From NCBI GenBank assembly GCA_012934845.2, contig WNNJ02002401.1, positions 186,001 through 250,000 of the forward strand: DNA of 64,000 nt, given 5' to 3'. The stretch comes from Pomphorhynchus laevis. Its lineage: Eukaryota > Acanthocephala > Palaeacanthocephala > Echinorhynchida > Pomphorhynchidae. The notes under the pieces were generated by a model. That model was not told the origin of the DNA. It did not search any database and saw nothing but the letters and a program-made list of their open reading frames with translations. Shown one piece after another: positions 43,648 through 54,101 of the stretch (position 1 is its first letter; each line of letters opens with the position of its first letter). Both the position numbers and the translations under genes were made by a program.

Positions 43648-44177
43648 ATTTGCGTAATGTTGCTGCGTTCAACTCCGATTTGAATTTCTTCAAATCGGAT
43701 TCGTGGACTGCAGCATCTTTTTAAATTTTGCATTTTCCTGCCTTAAGGCAGCCATTTCATTTTCAAGAGTAAGTACTCTCTCGATCAACATCGCTGCTTG
43801 TCCAGCGTGTTAATCCAGAGAGTGACTTTTGGCTGCCTTAAGGTAGGACTGAGCTTTCTCACAAGCCTTCTTGTTCTCACCGTTTACCCAGGCCAAGTAA
43901 GACTTGAACTCTGGACAAACGTGTGAGTACGCCTTGTGAGGTTGCCTACAGTTTGCACATGTCGGCCTATTTTTATTTCCACATGTTTATGTTTCGTGTT
44001 CTTCTCCGCAGTGGACGCAACGCGGTGACACTTCTCGACACATGTTCGAAAAATGTCCCCAGCGTTGACATCTGTATCACTGCGGATACCGAAAAGCAGC
44101 ATTGTCATCGTCGAATATCTTTACAGATATTCGATGTCCGCAGATGCTGCCTTCACTTCTTTTATTTTTTTAAACTA

Positions 44178-44211
44178 CATACAGTTCCTTTCAATAAAAA
44201 GGAACTGTATG
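44178..44211. repeat. Perfect 14-bp-stem hairpin in LINE K ORF1
   Basis: Arms 44178-44191 and 44198-44211 around CAATAA. It coincides with the end of the gag-like open stretch. Confidence 0.88.
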
Positions 44212-44237
44212 ATTGATTAAAAGATTTGCATGCTTTT

Positions 44238-44270
44238 AGAATTCTTACATCATATTGATGTAAGAATTCT
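44238..44270. repeat. Perfect 15-bp-stem hairpin in LINE K ORF1
   Basis: Arms 44238-44252 and 44256-44270 around the 3-nt loop TAT. Confidence 0.9.
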
Positions 44271-44282
44271 TCAACATCTTCC

Positions 44283-44333
44283 TTCTCCGCAAATGACGGC
44301 ACATCCTTAAGGATGGCCGTCACTTGTGGAGAA
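44283..44333. repeat. ~51-bp near-perfect palindrome in LINE K ORF1
   Basis: Arms 44283-44308 and 44309-44333 meet without a loop and differ at about three positions and one indel. The frame stays open across it (LKDVPSFAEK). Confidence 0.85.
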
Positions 44334-44827
44334 ATGTCGATAATTTCTATACCCTCCTCTCCAACTAAAGCCGCTTTGAATTTATCTTTCAAAGCTAAGC
44401 TTTTGAAGGAGATTCGATAAAAATTATCTCTTTTGAAAAACCGTTCGAAGATTTCTCCTCAAACAGTTTTTCTTATTTCCCTCTCTCTATCTATCTTATT
44501 CTTTTGTTGAGATTGTTTTCTCTACATGTTATTTTAAGTGCGAAAGAGTCTTGCTTTATAGGCAAGAGCCTCTTTTGCACTCAAGATTCTTTTTCTGTAT
44601 TTTTTAAATTTTCTTCCAGCTGGGAAAAAGATTTTCTCTTCCCAACTGGCTTATGACGATTAATTCCTTCCAACTATACTTATGTACTTATGTTAGATGT
44701 ATATATATATGAATAAATAAATAGAAACAAAAAACAAAAAGCAAATACAACAAACAAAAAAAAATAAATAAAAAATAAATAAATAAGCTAAACTAAACTA
44801 TCAACAGCAAAAACTCATCTCTCAGCT

Positions 44828-45017
44828 ACCAATATAGCTCTTGATTCCGAAATCTTGAACACCAATATAGCTCTTGATTCCGAAAACTTGAACACTAATA
44901 TAGCTCTTGATTCCGAAAACTTGAACACCAATATAGCTCTTGATTCCGAAAATTTGAACACCAATATAGCTCTTGATTCCGAAAACTTGAACACTAATAT
45001 AGCTCTTGATTCCGAAA
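44828..45017. repeat. 33-bp minisatellite, 5.8 units
   Basis: Units start at 44828, 44861, 44894, 44927, 44960 and 44993 with only one or two differences each. The period is a multiple of three, so both strands stay open (plus strand NTNIALDSENL repeated); this open frame is a by-product of the period. It abuts the truncated PLE-a copy that begins near 45065. Confidence 0.95.
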
Positions 45018-45064
45018 AAAACTGCACACAAAAAACCGTGACTACAAAAAATTACTAAAGTTAC

Positions 45065-45625
45065 TAAAGGCATATTTTATTAATAAGAATAACATTTTAC
45101 CTAATAATAAACCTGATTTTAATTTGAAAATTTCCTATTAGTTTTTAATTAGTTGTAATCCTTATTGAACTTGGTTAATTATATTTGTTTGATTTGTTTG
45201 TTTTTTGGTATCAATTTTACGTAATATTTATTTTATTTCATTATTATAATTTTTGATAATTTTTTTGAGTAATTTAATATATTTTTAATATATTAAAATA
45301 ATCCTTTTAATCTTGGGTTGCGGTTCTTTTTTTTGAAATTTGTTTTTGAAAACAACTTGTATAGAATGTGTGTGAGTGTGTGTTTGTAGTTTTTTCTTTG
45401 AAGTTTGTTTTTTACAAAAAAAACCTTGTATAGAATGTGTGTGAATGTGTGTTTGTAATGTTTTTCTTTGAAGTTTGTTTCTGTTTTATTGTAATTTGTA
45501 TAAATGGCAACTTTAGTATTTTTTTGTAGTTTTCTGACGATGATAGCAGTAGCTATTGAAATATCGGACATTAACGTTTTGTTGTATTAAATAAAAATAC
45601 TTTTCTTCGTTCCATAAAGATTTTA
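45065..45625 (+). mobile_element. PLE-a 3' end with terminal repeat
   Basis: Starts at the last 25 codons of the GIY-YIG domain (YFINKNNILPNNKPDFNLKI) and continues through a 3' UTR nearly identical to 57720-58140, then the terminal repeat (about 45510-45625) with a hammerhead-like core. It is truncated at its left side, next to the minisatellite. Confidence 0.8.
45534..45565 (+). ncRNA. Hammerhead ribozyme-like core (PLE-a type)
   Basis: CTGACGA (45534-45540), GATAG/CTATT stem II around CAGTAG, GAAA (45558-45561), TATC. Stem I can form G-C, G-T and A-T next to the core. Confidence 0.6.
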
Positions 45626-45897
45626 TTGATTTTCACATAATTCATTGAAATCGTCTATTTGAAAATTAATATAAAGGCTATTGATATAAAGCAATATAAT
45701 TTTTTTGCATTTTTGTGATGGCACATTTTCTACACTGACTTAAAAATCTAATTTTGAAATATCAAATATTCGAAATGGAATCTTTAGATGAAGCTTGATG
45801 CTTAAAAACTGGATATAATTTTGTTTTTAACTGTCGGCTTTAATCAAATATTATATTACAGATTCACAAGTCTGCAACTTTTGGATTTTAAGAAAAT

Positions 45898-46326
45898 ATG
45901 CAGAAAGAAGACATCCCTTTATTTACTATCAAGCACGGAACGAAACTGAAAAATGTCTTATCCAAGGCAATTTTACTTCTTCGTGAGAAGAAACACATAG
46001 AGGTTCATTCCAAAGGCAAGCATGCATGCCCAAGGGTTGTTTCTTTCGTAGAACTAATTAAGCAAAAATTCAAAGGTTCAAACTCGTTAAATCAGTCAAG
46101 TCGGTTAGACGTAGTATCAGATGAGTCTTATGTATTGAAAATAATCCTGGCTACATATGATATTCCTTCAAATGAAATAACATATAACACTAAGACGGAT
46201 TTGTGGTTGAAGCCTGAAGATAACTTTACAGGGCATAGACCTGCTTTAAAAAGAGACAATATTACAAAACCTGCTGGTATTTTTGATACGGGAAAACGTA
46301 AAAAAGCAAGGTCTACGAAATCATGA
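45898..46326 (+). CDS. Alba-domain RNase P/MRP subunit, Rpp25-like
   Basis: Alba-family proteins of the Rpp20/Rpp25 type bind RNase P and RNase MRP RNA in the nucleus. The 142-residue product has the Alba pattern at residues about 8-95: FTIKHGTKLKNVLSKAI (loop and first helix), IEVHSKGKHACPRVVSFVEL (the usual S-G-x-G-x-A-x-x-K segment is changed to S-K-G-K-H-A-C-P-R), then LDVV and a late strand. The C-terminus is basic (GKRKKARSTKS), as expected for RNA binding. The ATG at 45898 is the first in frame. TTATATTACAG at 45851-45861 looks like a splice acceptor and could close an intron in the 5' UTR. The family call is by pattern; a diverged gene or decaying copy is possible. Confidence 0.65.
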   Translation: MQKEDIPLFTIKHGTKLKNVLSKAILLLREKKHIEVHSKGKHACPRVVSFVELIKQKFKGSNSLNQSSRLDVVSDESYVLKIILATYDIPSNEITYNTKTDLWLKPEDNFTGHRPALKRDNITKPAGIFDTGKRKKARSTKS

Positions 46327-46507
46327 TGGAGTTTATTTGTCAAGTATGACAAAAAATATCTATTAATTTTAGTTAATGCTTATATTTACCCAAACTCATT
46401 TAGTATTTACATACTTAACAGTGTATATACTAATTAATTGAACATTTGCATCAAACTTTGGTATCAAGCTATCATTGTATATTTACTTTAGGTCCGAGAA
46501 AGCTATA

Positions 46508-46547
46508 AACTAATCATTTATAAATGATTATTTATAAATGATTAGTT
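46508..46547. repeat. Perfect 18-bp-stem palindrome
   Basis: Arms 46508-46525 and 46530-46547 around GATT. AT-rich but exact over 18 bp. Confidence 0.9.
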
Positions 46548-46559
46548 GGCACAAAGATA

Positions 46560-49500
46560 GTTGGGCGAATAATCTGGCAATACAGCTCACTGTTAAACTT
46601 TATTGAACCACAAAAGATTGTATTTGCTTATTATATTGAAATATGGTTTCAAAATTATTTAGGGTTTAAAGATTTTATTAAGAAATATGTTGGTGTAATG
46701 GAAAAAGTTAAAAAGCATCGTTTTTAACAGGTTTTAAATTAGATCAAGTTTTAAATAAGAAAAGGACTATAATAACTAACTACATTTTGGTAGTATAATT
46801 GTATCTGTTTGTGCACAGAATAGCATAAAGTTTCGTTATATTTTTAAAAATCCCATACTAAATATGATATCACATAAACAGTTTACTACTTTTACATAAA
46901 TCCATGTGAATTTTTCAATAATATTTGCAGGACATAATTTATTTGGTTTGCGAACAGTCACGGAATTTCTAAACGAAACGTTACTCAGCAAATTCAATAG
47001 TGTAAGCGGTAACTCAGAGGTGTATTGTATCCGCGTTTTGAAATCCCTAATTCAATTAAAGATTTGATCAGTTATTATCATGTAAGATTTAAAAAAGCAC
47101 CTGAGGGAAATTGAAAATCCAAGAAGACAGATTTATTTTAATTATCAAATGCATCTACGTTTATCCTCATAAATTGAAATTATAAACACTAAATGATCAT
47201 TAAAATTCTGATGGTAAGCATTAGATAAAACGCAAATGCAAAACGCAGTTACAAGATACAGTATGCCCTCGCTTATTCGGGATTCACCGTTTGAGGTTCC
47301 ACATACCCGCAGATTTTGCTCTGTTTATCAACATTTCGTGAATTTCTTAGGCTATTTTATTGCAGAAAAACATTCACTTAAACCTTTACTGGTAAATCAT
47401 TCTAAAATAATAATGCCGATTAAATTAAGATAAAAATTTATTATCATGAAATAATAAATTTCATGAATATAAAATTTTCAATTATATATCTTTTAAAATA
47501 TTATAATAATTTAAAATAATAATTTTCTAATAATTAAAATTATTTTTATAACTTCATATATTTTCATATATGGTGAATCCATATATATCATACATAGATG
47601 TTTTAAAATCGCATCAATAATTTCTGGATTTTTAAGATTCGCTGATGGGGTTGGCACGTAACCATCGCAAATAGCAAGGGCTACTATACTTAAATATTAG
47701 TTTATGCATCATTGACTCATAGTTAATGTTGTTAAACATATTAGTTTAGACTAATCAGTTCAATTGTATGAGCATAAACTTACACAAAAATGTTAATTGC
47801 AGATATTTGTTTAACGGCATTTATTCGAAAAAAAAATATTTGAAATTTATTTATTCCGGGATTTGTTTAAAAAGAATATCACGTTTTTGAAATGTGTGTA
47901 GATGTGCGGTATGTGAAGATATGGAAAGAATTACTGTACACATTATAAAGTGGATCTAAGGCATACTTAGAAATATCAAGTTTAGAAACCAGACATTGTA
48001 GATATTTCAAAATAGCTTTTAAAAATATAATGAATATACTATAGTCAATAAACTAAAGTTTAATTAAACTTGTAATAGACTAGATAACGTATCGTTACAT
48101 TATATACAAATTTTATTAATTGCACGTCGCTATTTGTCTAAATTAATGATTTTCTTTAGTGCACGTCAATTTAAAGTTCTAGCAGATACTTAGTTTTCAA
48201 TATAAAGACTTTAAATGTTCACATTGTTCATTCAAATCGAATGTTTGTGTCGAACTTTTGAAATTATTATTTTAATGTACGCAGCAGCCTTTTATGTATT
48301 AAAAAAGTATTACAAAAAATGTTAAATTGATACAGCATAAATAATATTATTCAAACTTAATTTGTAATTTTGTAAACTTTAGGAACAATAAACAATTCAA
48401 ATTAACTCATTTAGGTGCATAATTCACAGTGCACCTGATCTTTCAACTAATACTTTAATTACATTATTGGAATTAAAAGAATCGTAGCAAAATTAAATTA
48501 TTAAACAAAATCGTAGCTGCCAACATTTTAAGCATTTATTGATTTTATGATATTTTATTTGTCTAAAATAATTCGCACTAAATTGGTTGCAAACTACAAC
48601 ATTTATGTTGTATTTACATAGTAGTTACTTTAAATGTTTAGAGAGTTAACCATTCGTTTTAAAATGGATGAAAAAGCGCATTATATGCAAAATATATTGA
48701 GTCACTCGATTTTCGTACATATTTTGTTGTGGAATTTCTAACGACATATTTTGTTGTGGAATTTCTAACGAATATCAATTCAAAATTACGTTTCTGAGAT
48801 ATAATAGTTCAGTAAAATAAAATATCATTAAGATATTATTAAATTGGTCTGATCATGGCAAAACATCACCTGAATTACTAACATTAGAAATGATTCGGTT
48901 ATAATTTTTAAAATCTATTGATAGTGTAGCGACAACTACTTAAATTATTTAGTGGATTGGATATTTACAGTTGACTGGAAACTTGAAAGAGTATTAAAAT
49001 CTAGATTTGATCCATCATTAAAGTTTTCCAAATTTTACAGGCCCGTTGACATAGAAGATCCTGTGCATCTTTAAGTTATGCTTTATAATCTTGGGTTAAA
49101 CTTAAATGACCATACAAAAAAACATTGTAATATTATAATAAAATTTTTAAATAAGACTTTTTTAAAGAATTTAATGTAAAGCTGTCTACAGTTTTTACAA
49201 AATTATTATAAATTTTTTAATTCTAAGAAGTTAAATCGAAAAACTGTATACTTCTTAAACAGATTATTTTGTGAGCAAAATCTTTTTCAAAATCTACATA
49301 CTGATCGTTTTTCATTAAGATTGAATCCACGCCTTCATGTTTTCGAACATACTCATAAAACTCTCAATTGTCTGATTCTTTGTTGTCCCAGTAAGCAGCA
49401 AATCCTTCCAAGTTACTCTTTGTTTCAGTGCTGGCAACTGGAAGCATCCAGGTGATCGCGTAAACATTTGAATTGCATTTACATAATAATGGACTCTTAA

Positions 49501-50562
49501 GCATCCGTAGAATATAGTCTTATATATTCTTGGTGTTAAGAACTCAACGCAATATGCTGAAAGACTTCTGGAAGATGGTATCAGGCAAATCGGAGACTTG
49601 TCGCTTGCAGAAAAATACAAAACATAAATTAAACATTTTTAACTATTAAATTGAAAATTAAATTTATAATTATCTTATATAAATGGTGTTTACACATTTT
49701 AATTTATAAATTGACTATCTAGTTAATAAAATAGACAAGCGAGTCTTACATCTATCATATAACATTGAAGTTTTTATTTTATAACTTAAATTTAAAAAAT
49801 TGAAACTTTAAATTTTAATTTATAATTATTAAAAAATTCAAATACATTTTTATTTATCTATTAAAAATTGTGTAATCTTTAGTTTACCAAAAAGACAAAC
49901 CACTACTACTATTTATTTAAGCATCTTACATTAACATCGAACATTTAACTTTATATTTTATTTGATTCAACCTCAAAAAGATTAGATTTATTGGTTTCTG
50001 TGGAAGTCAATGATAATTTAATGAATTAATGAAAGCAACGACGAATTTAATTTTTTAGAATTGTTTCGTAAAATAATTGATTTGCTTGATTTGGTAAAAC
50101 TTGTAGGGTGAATTTAATTTTCTTTTAAAAAAATATTGTCAGTATTGAAAAGTGCAGCACGCTTTCTTTTAATCGGGCACGTCGACTTGAAGTTTTTGAA
50201 TTTTTCGAAATTTTGCAAAATCAAAATGCAACTCAAAATTTTAAAATCGTAATATTATGAACATTTCATGGCACCGATCGAAATTAATACCAAATATTAA
50301 CATAAATATTACATTATATTGCTATAATATAATTAATATGAAGTACGTATTACATTAATAGAACCTAGACATTTGCAATTCTTTGGCAATTTAAAAATAT
50401 CGATAACTTTATTTTAAACAAAAACACAAATTTTAAGATAAAAATTAAAATAAATTATGGATTTTAAATAAAATTATTTAAATTATTCGTAGTTGGTAGT
50501 AGTTATACGGTAAAAATTTATATATTTTGTATACACATTTTAAAGATATTTATTTCACATAA
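46560..50562. other. AT-rich intergenic DNA, no confident gene
   Basis: Only short open frames. One acceptor-like TATTTGCAG (about 46930) precedes a frame giving HNLFGLRTVTEFLNETLLSK and VLKSLIQLKI, and a minus-strand frame lies at 49315-49620; neither is recognisable. A 27-bp tandem duplication is at 48717-48770. Confidence 0.45.
48717..48770. repeat. 27-bp tandem duplication
   Basis: Units 48717-48743 and 48744-48770 are identical (ACATATTTTGTTGTGGAATT and so on). Confidence 0.92.
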
Positions 50563-51266
50563 ATCAAATCAGCTAACTGAGTCTACGTATTTAATATAAT
50601 TATAAAATACACAAAACATAATAATGCTAAATCATGATTTAATGATTAAATAATAAAATAAATAATTGATTTAAGATTTTTTATAATTTATAATTGATAA
50701 TTAATAAATAACTCAATTAAATTCTACATTCTAATGCTGTTTTACCATAACAGCATTAGGAATCGAGAAAATAATTGTAAATACACAATTAATTGTGGAT
50801 TTACAATCTAGGATAACCTGATTATGATGTACTAATTAAATCAGCTAACTGAGTCTACGTATTTAATATAATAATAAAATACACAAAACATAATAATGCT
50901 AAATCAAAATTTAATAATTAAATAATAAAATAAATAATTGTTATAAGATTTTCTATAATTTAAATCAAGTTAAAATAAAATATTGAAATTTAAAATAAAC
51001 GTCATTTTTATGAATTGACTAATAAAAAACAAACTATGTATCAGAAAAGGATTAGAGGTGATTAGGAGGAACTGTTATATTATCAGTTTCGGCCCCTAAC
51101 TCCTCTACCCAACATAGCATCGGGGCCAAATACATGCTAATGATGTATTTCCTCTGATAAAACTATCTAATATCTTATTCTAATACAAAGTATATTATTT
51201 AATTATCCATCCATAAAAATTTGCCACTTTAGAGTTTAAATTTATTCTTTATATTATTGTGTTGAT
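50563..51266. repeat. Dispersed repeat R, copies 2a and 2b
   Basis: 50563-50720 (2a) and 50838-51266 (2b) both start AAATCAGCTAACTGAGTC. Only 2b keeps the structured core (51045-51190) and the TTATCCATCCATAAAAATTT end. 2b is the uninterrupted version of copy 1 (15741-16460). Between 2a and 2b lies an 11-bp perfect hairpin (50731-50741/50749-50759). Confidence 0.75.
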
Positions 51267-52784
51267 TAATTATTAAATATCATTATACATTAAATATATT
51301 TAATATTTATATATTAAATATTTTCGGATATATTAAGTATCCGAAAAATATGTATGTTATATTAAATGCGTTCATCAACCTACAGCTCTTTTGTATAATC
51401 ATTCGAAAATTTTAAAGCATGTTATTTTTCTTGAATATATTTTCGTGTTGATAATCAATGCTATATATTAATAAAATAAATTACAATGTCTAGCTGTTCA
51501 TTAGATATTAAAGACATTTGTGATTCGTAAAAAACGACTTTAAGAATATATTTTAATGAAAATGTTTGCAAATGATAATATTAAAAATAATTGAACTTTT
51601 GCAATTAAAGAATCAATTTAAGATATTATACTAAAAACATTATGTGGCGACTAAATATCGATTTGTAAATTGTCTAAATGAAAACTACCCATCTCGTAAC
51701 TTTAAATAATCTGTAAATGTATATAATCAGTTATTGTTATTAACTTTGAAGGAAACTCTGACTTTAATACTCTATAATAATATTTTCATTCTATTGAAAT
51801 ATCTCAACATTCACTTTTCAGTTATCAAACGAATAAATTAACTGATATATTTGATGCTAACAAAAAATGAGCGTCGTTAAAGCCTCCATATCAGACTTAT
51901 GAGAACTAAAAGAACATTACTAAACAAAAAATAACTAATTAACCCAAGCAGCAAGACAAAACCATGAATACACACAAACGGCAGGACATAATTGTCAAGA
52001 AAACATAATTGTTTAGTAATTATAATTCGTAATAAGGTGTTGATCGCGATGTATAAGTAATTATCAAATATTAATTATCATCTGGTATTATTAACAAATA
52101 ATATTATTTATTATAATTTATTTAAGTTTAATAAAACTTTAAGTAAATCGAGAGCTGCTGCTATCATGATTTAATTCAAGTTTTATAATATAAATATAAT
52201 TGAAAGGCCGAGTCATCATAGTCAAACCAATTAAGTAAGTACGACATTAGAACTGCTGACGGAAACTAGATTAGCTAAATAAGAAGTCAACATATCTTTT
52301 TTATACATCATCACAAAAGATTTCTGCAGTTTAAAACTAATTTCATTATTTAAAAGATAATTATATAATTCAGAAATTGATAATCTCACCGATCTAAGTA
52401 AATAAACGAGAATTATCTCGTTTATTCGCATACCAGATATTGTGGTATTTTAACATAAAAAATACTAAAATCACTAACTTTTTATTACTTTCCTAAAGAC
52501 TTGAGTATTCCAGATAAAAACTGTGATCGTAAAGTTCTAAATTAAAAAATATCGAGTACAAATTGATTAACAAAGCATTTGAAATAAATGTTAATACATG
52601 AAATACGTAGTCTATACGCAATCTATTATTTTAAATAATTTTAAATTAATTAATACATAATTTTAATTATTAAATTAAGAATTTGATATCGAAACTCTTT
52701 TGATATTTTATAAAATAGAAAACAAAAGTCAGAGATTATTTGAAATCAATAATTAATTTTAATTAATTATTAAAAATATTATTC
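51267..52784. other. AT-rich intergenic DNA with hairpins
   Basis: No gene recognised. Perfect hairpins: 52401-52410/52417-52426 (10 bp, loop AATTAT), and near 51322-51356 (ATTTTCGGATA against TATCCGAAAAT). Confidence 0.5.
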
Positions 52785-52911
52785 TGAATACAATTAAATC
52801 ACATTTATATTCCACAATTCCAGCGTATGAAACACTATTGAACAGTGAAATTGAACAATATTTAATAGTGATCATTAATATTCGGATATAAATGTGATTT
52901 AATTGAATTCA
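52785..52911. mobile_element. MITE-like element with 26-bp inverted ends
   Basis: Ends 52785-52810 and 52886-52911 are reverse complements with one mismatch, 127 bp in total. The interior is AT-rich and noncoding. No clear target-site duplication was seen, so a plain large inverted repeat is the alternative. Confidence 0.5.
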
Positions 52912-53854
52912 CTATAATATTTTCTTACCTAGTTTTGATTCATTGAGTGTGGCATATGAAATTAACAATTGTCCATTCAATATTTTAATATATTTTGTTC
53001 TGGGGTTTATGTGTGTTTTATTAGACGGTTGTAAATTATGTATCTGGCAAACTGATGAAGGCTATCTACAAAAAAAATCAAAATTATATATTCTAAATTA
53101 TAAATTATATAATTCAATAATTATTATATAATAATATTTTCATAATTATAATTTATAGATACCTAAAGCCGATATACACCTAAATTATATTGGCTTCTAA
53201 TCCCAATATGATCAGATAAAAATTTCCGAAACACATAGTTATAGGATTCTATCATTTGCTCCCAACACAGCTAGTCAAGATAAAACTGGAAGTGTTCAGC
53301 AGTATTGCCGCTCATATGTCAAGTATACGAATTTTCAAATCAAACTATCATATCTATATGGTTTAATTATTGGCCTAGTAACTGCCTTAACATAATTTGT
53401 TCGGTAACGTTTTGGTGAATGTAATAATTAGGTGAATAATAATATAATATAATGTAATAATACTCGATCGGAAAGCGTTTGCACTAAACGATTTAAGGCA
53501 GGTCTAGAATAGAATGAAATAGTAACTCCAAAAATTTTAGGAGTAGCCATTTTGCAAGTAACCATACTATGTAAAATATAAAAAAAATTAATGATATAAT
53601 AAATAATATAATATAATATAAAATAGAATATAAAATATGATAAACTAAAAATAAACTTGTGCCTTATATTTTTATATCTTTATATTACATTGTTATTTGA
53701 GGTCATGTTTTTTATTGCAAATTTTACAAAATTCCCTATTGTAATTATATTTGGATTCATATCCGTGAAAATTTGTTGCTTTTAGGATTTTGTCGTATAT
53801 AAAATTTCTTTATAAAAAGAAAGTTTATTTTTTCTTTAACGTTTATAGATAATA

Positions 53855-53960
53855 TAATTAAATTAACTAACTGAGTCTACGTATTTAATATAATTATAAA
53901 ATTAAAAAATATTAATGCTAAATCAAAATTTAATAATTAAATAAATAATTATAAATAATA
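53855..53960. repeat. Dispersed repeat R, short copy 3
   Basis: Matches the first 100 bp of copies 1 and 2 (CTAACTGAGTCTACGTATTT, then AATGCTAAATCAAAATTTAA). The structured core is absent. Confidence 0.7.
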
Positions 53961-54101
53961 TAATATTTATAATTATATATTTATTTAATAAGGTTTATTA
54001 ATAATAAAATTATCAACAAGTTTTAAATTCGAAATGTTTCAGCGAAGGCAAGAAGACAACTTAATATGTCGGCGCTACAATGTTCCCCATTATAAAGGAT
54101 T

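Larger units (their letters stand above)
40955..43733 (-). pseudogene. LINE K ORF2, endonuclease-reverse transcriptase, damaged
   Basis: A 510-codon open stretch (42201-43733) holds the endonuclease (LMSWNIGSVKN, VLLLQEARSL, FLIGDFNDDDGSR, NDRHKLVYWSW) and an Asn-rich linker. RT follows in broken frames: DTRPITISNNIVMVYE, VIYSLDTSAAFDNLGHDA, GSPLSPIIYMIV and IIYADDISIAFKRN near 41420-41600. The thumb and C-terminus LAKFGLSLNPTKSNFVYYRF and RILGSVFEPRLHP are in 40955-41362. A perfect hairpin at 41761-41790 sits exactly where the frame fails. Confidence 0.75.
43678..44480 (-). pseudogene. LINE K ORF1, gag-like protein with zinc knuckles
   Basis: On the minus strand the upstream part gives LKDKFKAALVGEEGIEIID, LKDVPSFAEKEDVEEFLHQY, typical of a gag-like domain. 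Then, in a different frame, RCQRWGHFSNMC, RCVHCGEEH…TCGNK and TCANCRQPHKAYSHVC form three CCHC-type knuckles (about 43915-44060), followed by CPEFKSYL. A C-terminal coiled coil (LIERVLTLENEMAALRQENA) ends at a stop near 43678, overlapping ORF2 by about 55 nt. Frameshifts and stops separate the parts. Perfect hairpins interrupt it at 44178-44211 and 44238-44270. Confidence 0.7.
40940..44600 (-). mobile_element. LINE K with CCHC-type ORF1 (I/R1/LOA-like group)
   Basis: This LINE differs from the others: ORF1 is gag-like with CCHC knuckles, and the endonuclease starts LMSWNIGSVKN instead of the NTRSL type. The RT region is broken, so it is inactive. The exact clade is unresolved; a knuckle-bearing ORF1 plus apurinic-type endonuclease fits the Jockey/I/R1/LOA groups. 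The element carries an unusual number of exact local inverted repeats (entries below). Confidence 0.75.

Noticed and set aside
44815-45073. Open frames in the 33-bp array on both strands (NTNIALDSENL and FKFSESRAILV repeats) as a repeat protein
   Set aside because: A period divisible by three keeps every frame open if one unit is open; there is no flanking domain, and the array ends abruptly in transposon sequence.
45293-45571. A 92-codon minus-strand frame and its twin at 57934-58203 as a conserved gene
   Set aside because: It lies antisense in the duplicated PLE-a 3' UTR and consists of low-complexity Thr/Lys/His sequence; the repeat explains the conservation.
47236-47433. A 65-codon plus-strand frame as a small gene
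   Set aside because: No recognisable domain, no start context and no second copy; the length is within chance for this window.
49315-49620. A 101-codon minus-strand frame as a host exon
   Set aside because: Both strands have protein-like stretches here (plus strand: STQYAERLLEDGIRQIGDLS), I recognise neither, and no splice or start context decides between them.
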